Program-made: the position numbers and the translations under genes
DNA from: Lacticaseibacillus hulanensis
GTDB taxonomy: Bacteria; Bacillota; Bacilli; Lactobacillales; Lactobacillaceae
Length of the DNA stretch: 64,000 bases
Assembly (NCBI RefSeq): GCF_004010095.1
Contig: NZ_RRYD01000007.1
Location: forward strand, 30,286-94,285
Reading direction: 5' to 3'
Notes under the pieces: generated by a model
The model's database searches: none
The model's input: the letters and a program-made list of their open reading frames with translations, nothing else
Told to the model about the DNA's origin: nothing
Part shown: piece after piece, positions 61,683-64,000 of the stretch
How the letters are laid out: every line of letters begins with the position of its first letter
How positions within the stretch are numbered: the first letter of the stretch is position 1

Positions 61683-62093
61683 GTGATTAATAAAGTACTT
61701 AAAAATAAACGCCTAATGGAAATTTTTTGGTATGTTTTTTTTGGTGGATTAGCTACAGTCGTTAATTTTGCCTCATATTTTTTGGCAAAAGACGTACTTG
61801 GACAGGGCATGGCGATTTCGAATACTTTTTCGTGGATTATGTCTGTTCTATTTGCATTTGTGACCAACAAAATTTGGGTATTCCATTCGCACACTGAGGG
61901 CTTCATAGATGGAATTTTGGAATTTGGTAAGTTCGTTTTTTATCGATTGCTTTCATATTTCATTGATATGGGTTGCATGCTTTTGTTGATCGAGGCTATG
62001 GGTGTAGGTGATTTTTTGGCTAAGCTATTCACACAAATTGTAGTAGTTGTTGCCAACTATGTGTTCAGTAAGTTGTTCATTTTCAACAAATAA
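61683..62093 (+). CDS. GtrA-like polyprenyl-phosphate sugar flippase
   Basis: 136 residues with four membrane helices, at about 13-33, 44-63, 83-103 and 110-130. It has the GtrA-family style: FWYVFFGGLATVVNFASYF at the start, and FVTNKIWVFHS and NYVFSKLFIFNK at the ends of each half. These proteins translocate undecaprenyl-phosphate-linked sugars. The probable partner is the GtrB-like GT2 enzyme at 51.5 kb, at the other end of the locus. GTG 61683 has GGAGACG upstream; no ATG is available near the domain start. Confidence 0.85.
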   Translation: MINKVLKNKRLMEIFWYVFFGGLATVVNFASYFLAKDVLGQGMAISNTFSWIMSVLFAFVTNKIWVFHSHTEGFIDGILEFGKFVFYRLLSYFIDMGCMLLLIEAMGVGDFLAKLFTQIVVVVANYVFSKLFIFNK

Positions 62094-62120
62094 TTACCTT
62101 TTGCTGGAGGAAATGGGAAG

Positions 62121-64000
62121 ATGAAATCAAGATTAATTAACAACACAATGAAAAAAAAGCTTGGGTTGGGCAGTGTGCTGGCCATTATATCAATAGCGGC
62201 TTTAACATGCGTGTTTAACGGCGGACCGGTCAAAGCGGCAGATGGTACCGTTCATGTAGTTTCGTCAAATTCAAATCCAACAACGGTAACAAGCAACCAG
62301 GCTACAGTACTAAACAGCCATAGTGATCTAGAACCGGAGTCTAGCATTGCTTATGTTGCAAGTGATATACAGTTGACCACTCAGACAATCAAAACGACAC
62401 CGCTTGATTCGAATAGTAAGGTGGATACCATTTTTTCTCCCGCAGGTTTAACACAATCCGAGTTTGCCTCTTGGCTTTCTAACGCCAAAAAGGTGGCCTT
62501 GTTGGATTTTAAAAAAACGGGACGAGTACAAAAAATAGTGATGGTCGATGCTACAGCAAAAACTATTACTATTGGAGCAACATCAATTCCTGAAGTGTCA
62601 GCAATTGATGTTGCTAGGTACCAGTCTTGGATGACACAGGCTGATTTTGACACTTTAGCTAAGTTAGGTGTGAAGGCGGTTGTTGTAAAAGTAACTGAAT
62701 CAACTTCGTATAAGAATCCATATGCTGCTAGCCAAATTAGCATGGCTAAAAAGGCGGGCATGATGGTTTCAGTCTATCATTTTGCCCACTTTAATAACGC
62801 CAGTTCAGCCAAGGCTGAGGCTACATATACTGCAAACGTCATGGATAGTCTCGGGTTACCGAAGAGTACCCGTGTCTTTGCGGACATGGAATCACCTGAC
62901 GCAATCAATCGGAGTAATGTTGTAAGTAATATGAACCAGTACTATTCCACGTTGAATTCTTTAGGGTATACAGTGAATGGACTGTACACTGGAGCTAAGT
63001 ATAAGTATAGTACCAAGATGATTAATGCGGTTGGTGCGAAAAATACATGGATTGCAAGTTATCCCATTAACCCTTCTTCCTCAGATTTGCAACATACGGG
63101 GTATGGTGCATGGCAGTTCTCATGTACGGCTTTAATGCCTGGTTCGGGATCCAATTATATTGATGTTTCTCATGACTACAATGGATTACTAACAGATACA
63201 GATTACGATAAAGCGCACATTTTCAATAAATATGTCACCGTTACCCGTCGATTGGGCAGTACGTATTCTGATTTTAATTGGAATAAGCAGACTAATCTTT
63301 CAAATCTGTTCAACAGGACATTATTGGCTAAAAAGTATTTTCATAATCAAAACGGCGCAACGTACTACTCATTGTACGATAACGCTGGTAAATTTCAGGG
63401 GTATGTTAACGCCGGTTTTACTAAGGTAGCAGGCGGCCAACAAGGTGTACCACTCGCTGAAAATAAATATGTAACGGTTAATAGCAAGTCGGGGACGGTA
63501 TGGGCTGGATTTAATCATACAAAGATGACCAGCGTGGCGTCGTATTATGAAAAAACATTTCAAGTCAAAGTTAAGTACAATCACTTTAGTGGCGCTGTTT
63601 ACTATTCTCTTTATGATAATAGTGGTAAGTGGAAGGGGTATATTAATTCTTGCTATACTACAACGGCAGATGGAGAGCAGGGCACTCCGTTAGCTGAGAA
63701 CAAATTCGTAACGGTGATGAGCAAGAAGGGTACAATCTGGGCAAACTTTTCACATAAAGTTATGGCGAACATGTCGGCATATTACCAAAAAACCTTTCAG
63801 GTTAAGGTTAAATATAATCATTTAAGTGGTGCTGTTTACTATTCTCTTTATGATAATAACGGTAAGTGGAAGGGCTATATTAACTCAGGTTATATCAAGA
63901 CGGCAGATGGAGAGCAAGGCACACCGTTAGCTGAGAACAAATTCGTAACGGTGATGAGCAAGAAGGGTACAATCTGGGCAAACTTTTCACATAAAGTTAT
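62121..64000 (+). CDS. Secreted GH25 muramidase-like protein with C-terminal repeats, 3' end missing
   Basis: ATG 62121 (GGAGG upstream) opens a frame that runs past the window end, at least 626 residues. Residues 1-43 are a signal peptide (basic, hydrophobic, VKAAD). After a Ser/Thr-rich region, a GH25-like domain starts near residue 160 (SAIDVARYQSWM), with KVTESTSYKNPYA, VYHFAHF and the DxE pair in VFADMES near 254, then WQFS. GH25 enzymes cleave the glycan between MurNAc and GlcNAc. From residue 399 on, 79-residue repeats (YYSLYDN, KGYIN, WANFSHK) resemble GW/SH3-like wall-binding modules. Position suggests binding to teichoic acid made by this locus. Confidence 0.87.
   Translation, partial: MKSRLINNTMKKKLGLGSVLAIISIAALTCVFNGGPVKAADGTVHVVSSNSNPTTVTSNQATVLNSHSDLEPESSIAYVASDIQLTTQTIKTTPLDSNSKVDTIFSPAGLTQSEFASWLSNAKKVALLDFKKTGRVQKIVMVDATAKTITIGATSIPEVSAIDVARYQSWMTQADFDTLAKLGVKAVVVKVTESTSYKNPYAASQISMAKKAGMMVSVYHFAHFNNASSAKAEATYTANVMDSLGLPKSTRVFADMESPDAINRSNVVSNMNQYYSTLNSLGYTVNGLYTGAKYKYSTKMINAVGAKNTWIASYPINPSSSDLQHTGYGAWQFSCTALMPGSGSNYIDVSHDYNGLLTDTDYDKAHIFNKYVTVTRRLGSTYSDFNWNKQTNLSNLFNRTLLAKKYFHNQNGATYYSLYDNAGKFQGYVNAGFTKVAGGQQGVPLAENKYVTVNSKSGTVWAGFNHTKMTSVASYYEKTFQVKVKYNHFSGAVYYSLYDNSGKWKGYINSCYTTTADGEQGTPLAENKFVTVMSKKGTIWANFSHKVMANMSAYYQKTFQVKVKYNHLSGAVYYSLYDNNGKWKGYINSGYIKTADGEQGTPLAENKFVTVMSKKGTIWANFSHKV
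63315..64000 (+). repeat. Tandem 237-base repeats in the muramidase gene
   Basis: Three units start at 63315, 63552 and 63789 with an exact 237-base (79-codon) period. Unit 1 is diverged. Units 2 and 3 are nearly identical in DNA, including long exact blocks such as the segment before each CACATAAAGTTAT. The third is cut by the window end, so the true copy number is unknown. Confidence 0.9.

Noticed and set aside
62381..62761. 126-codon minus-strand frame inside the muramidase gene
   Set aside because: It lies wholly opposite the clear GH25 coding sequence and lacks an RBS.
1..64000. CRISPR array, prophage or insertion sequence
   Set aside because: No regularly spaced short repeats, no integrase, transposase or phage structural genes were seen.

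Overview
The window reads as a chromosomal segment of a Gram-positive lactic acid bacterium, most probably a member of the Lactobacillaceae of fairly high GC content (the housekeeping part looks roughly 50-55% G+C by eye). Support comes from AGGAGG-type ribosome binding sites, short U-tailed terminators, a CcpA-type cre site, a methionine T-box, a lysine riboswitch, a WxL surface protein, an Rgg-family regulator and a poly(glycerol-phosphate)-type wall teichoic acid locus. No rRNA, tRNA, CRISPR array, transposase or prophage module was seen. The window starts inside dsdA and ends inside a repeat-rich cell-wall hydrolase gene.

Layout. 1-2.8 kb: D-serine ammonia-lyase (5' truncated), a DUF805 membrane protein, a long inverted-repeat element and a PPP-like phosphatase. 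2.8-9.7 kb: an accessory stretch of mostly unrecognised genes, including an orphan two-TM membrane protein, a protein made of two homologous halves, a phosphoesterase-like protein that has lost active-site residues, and two broken genes (one with a frameshift, one with an in-frame TGA). 9.8-11.6 kb: a double-length, internally duplicated Rgg-like regulator. 11.7-14.6 kb: the deoC-deoB-deoD nucleoside catabolic operon under an extended -10 promoter overlapped by a cre site. 14.7-22.9 kb: a giant MMPL transporter, an NCS1 permease, a zinc-ribbon protein and a lectin/WxL surface protein.

22.9-39.1 kb is an aspartate-family supercluster. On the minus strand a T-box leader (specifier read as AUG, methionine) precedes metA, metI-like, metC-like and hom; aspartate kinase follows as a separate minus-strand unit. 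On the plus strand a lysine riboswitch precedes alr-like, lysA, dapH, the deacetylase gene, dapA, dapB and patA; asd follows behind its own promoter and a structured leader. Together these encode aspartate to lysine/diaminopimelate by the acetylated route, and homoserine to homocysteine. No dapF is present in the cluster, which makes the racemase at the head of the operon interesting.

39-51.4 kb holds a frameshifted coiled-coil protein, nagB with a NagR-type operator, a long non-coding region with a candidate small RNA, a nuclease-helicase of the DinG/XPD type lacking its usual Fe-S cysteines, a protein with a histone-H1-like tail, a TauE/SafE plus DUF1634 pair, a nitroreductase, glycerate kinase, a Tim44-like membrane protein and an oligopeptide-binding lipoprotein. 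51.5-64 kb is more AT-rich and is a cell-envelope locus: GT2 glycosyltransferase, GT4-like glycosyltransferase, tagD, two TagF-GT4 fusion proteins flanking the TagH-TagG exporter, a GtrA-like flippase and a GH25 muramidase-like protein with 79-residue repeats running off the window.
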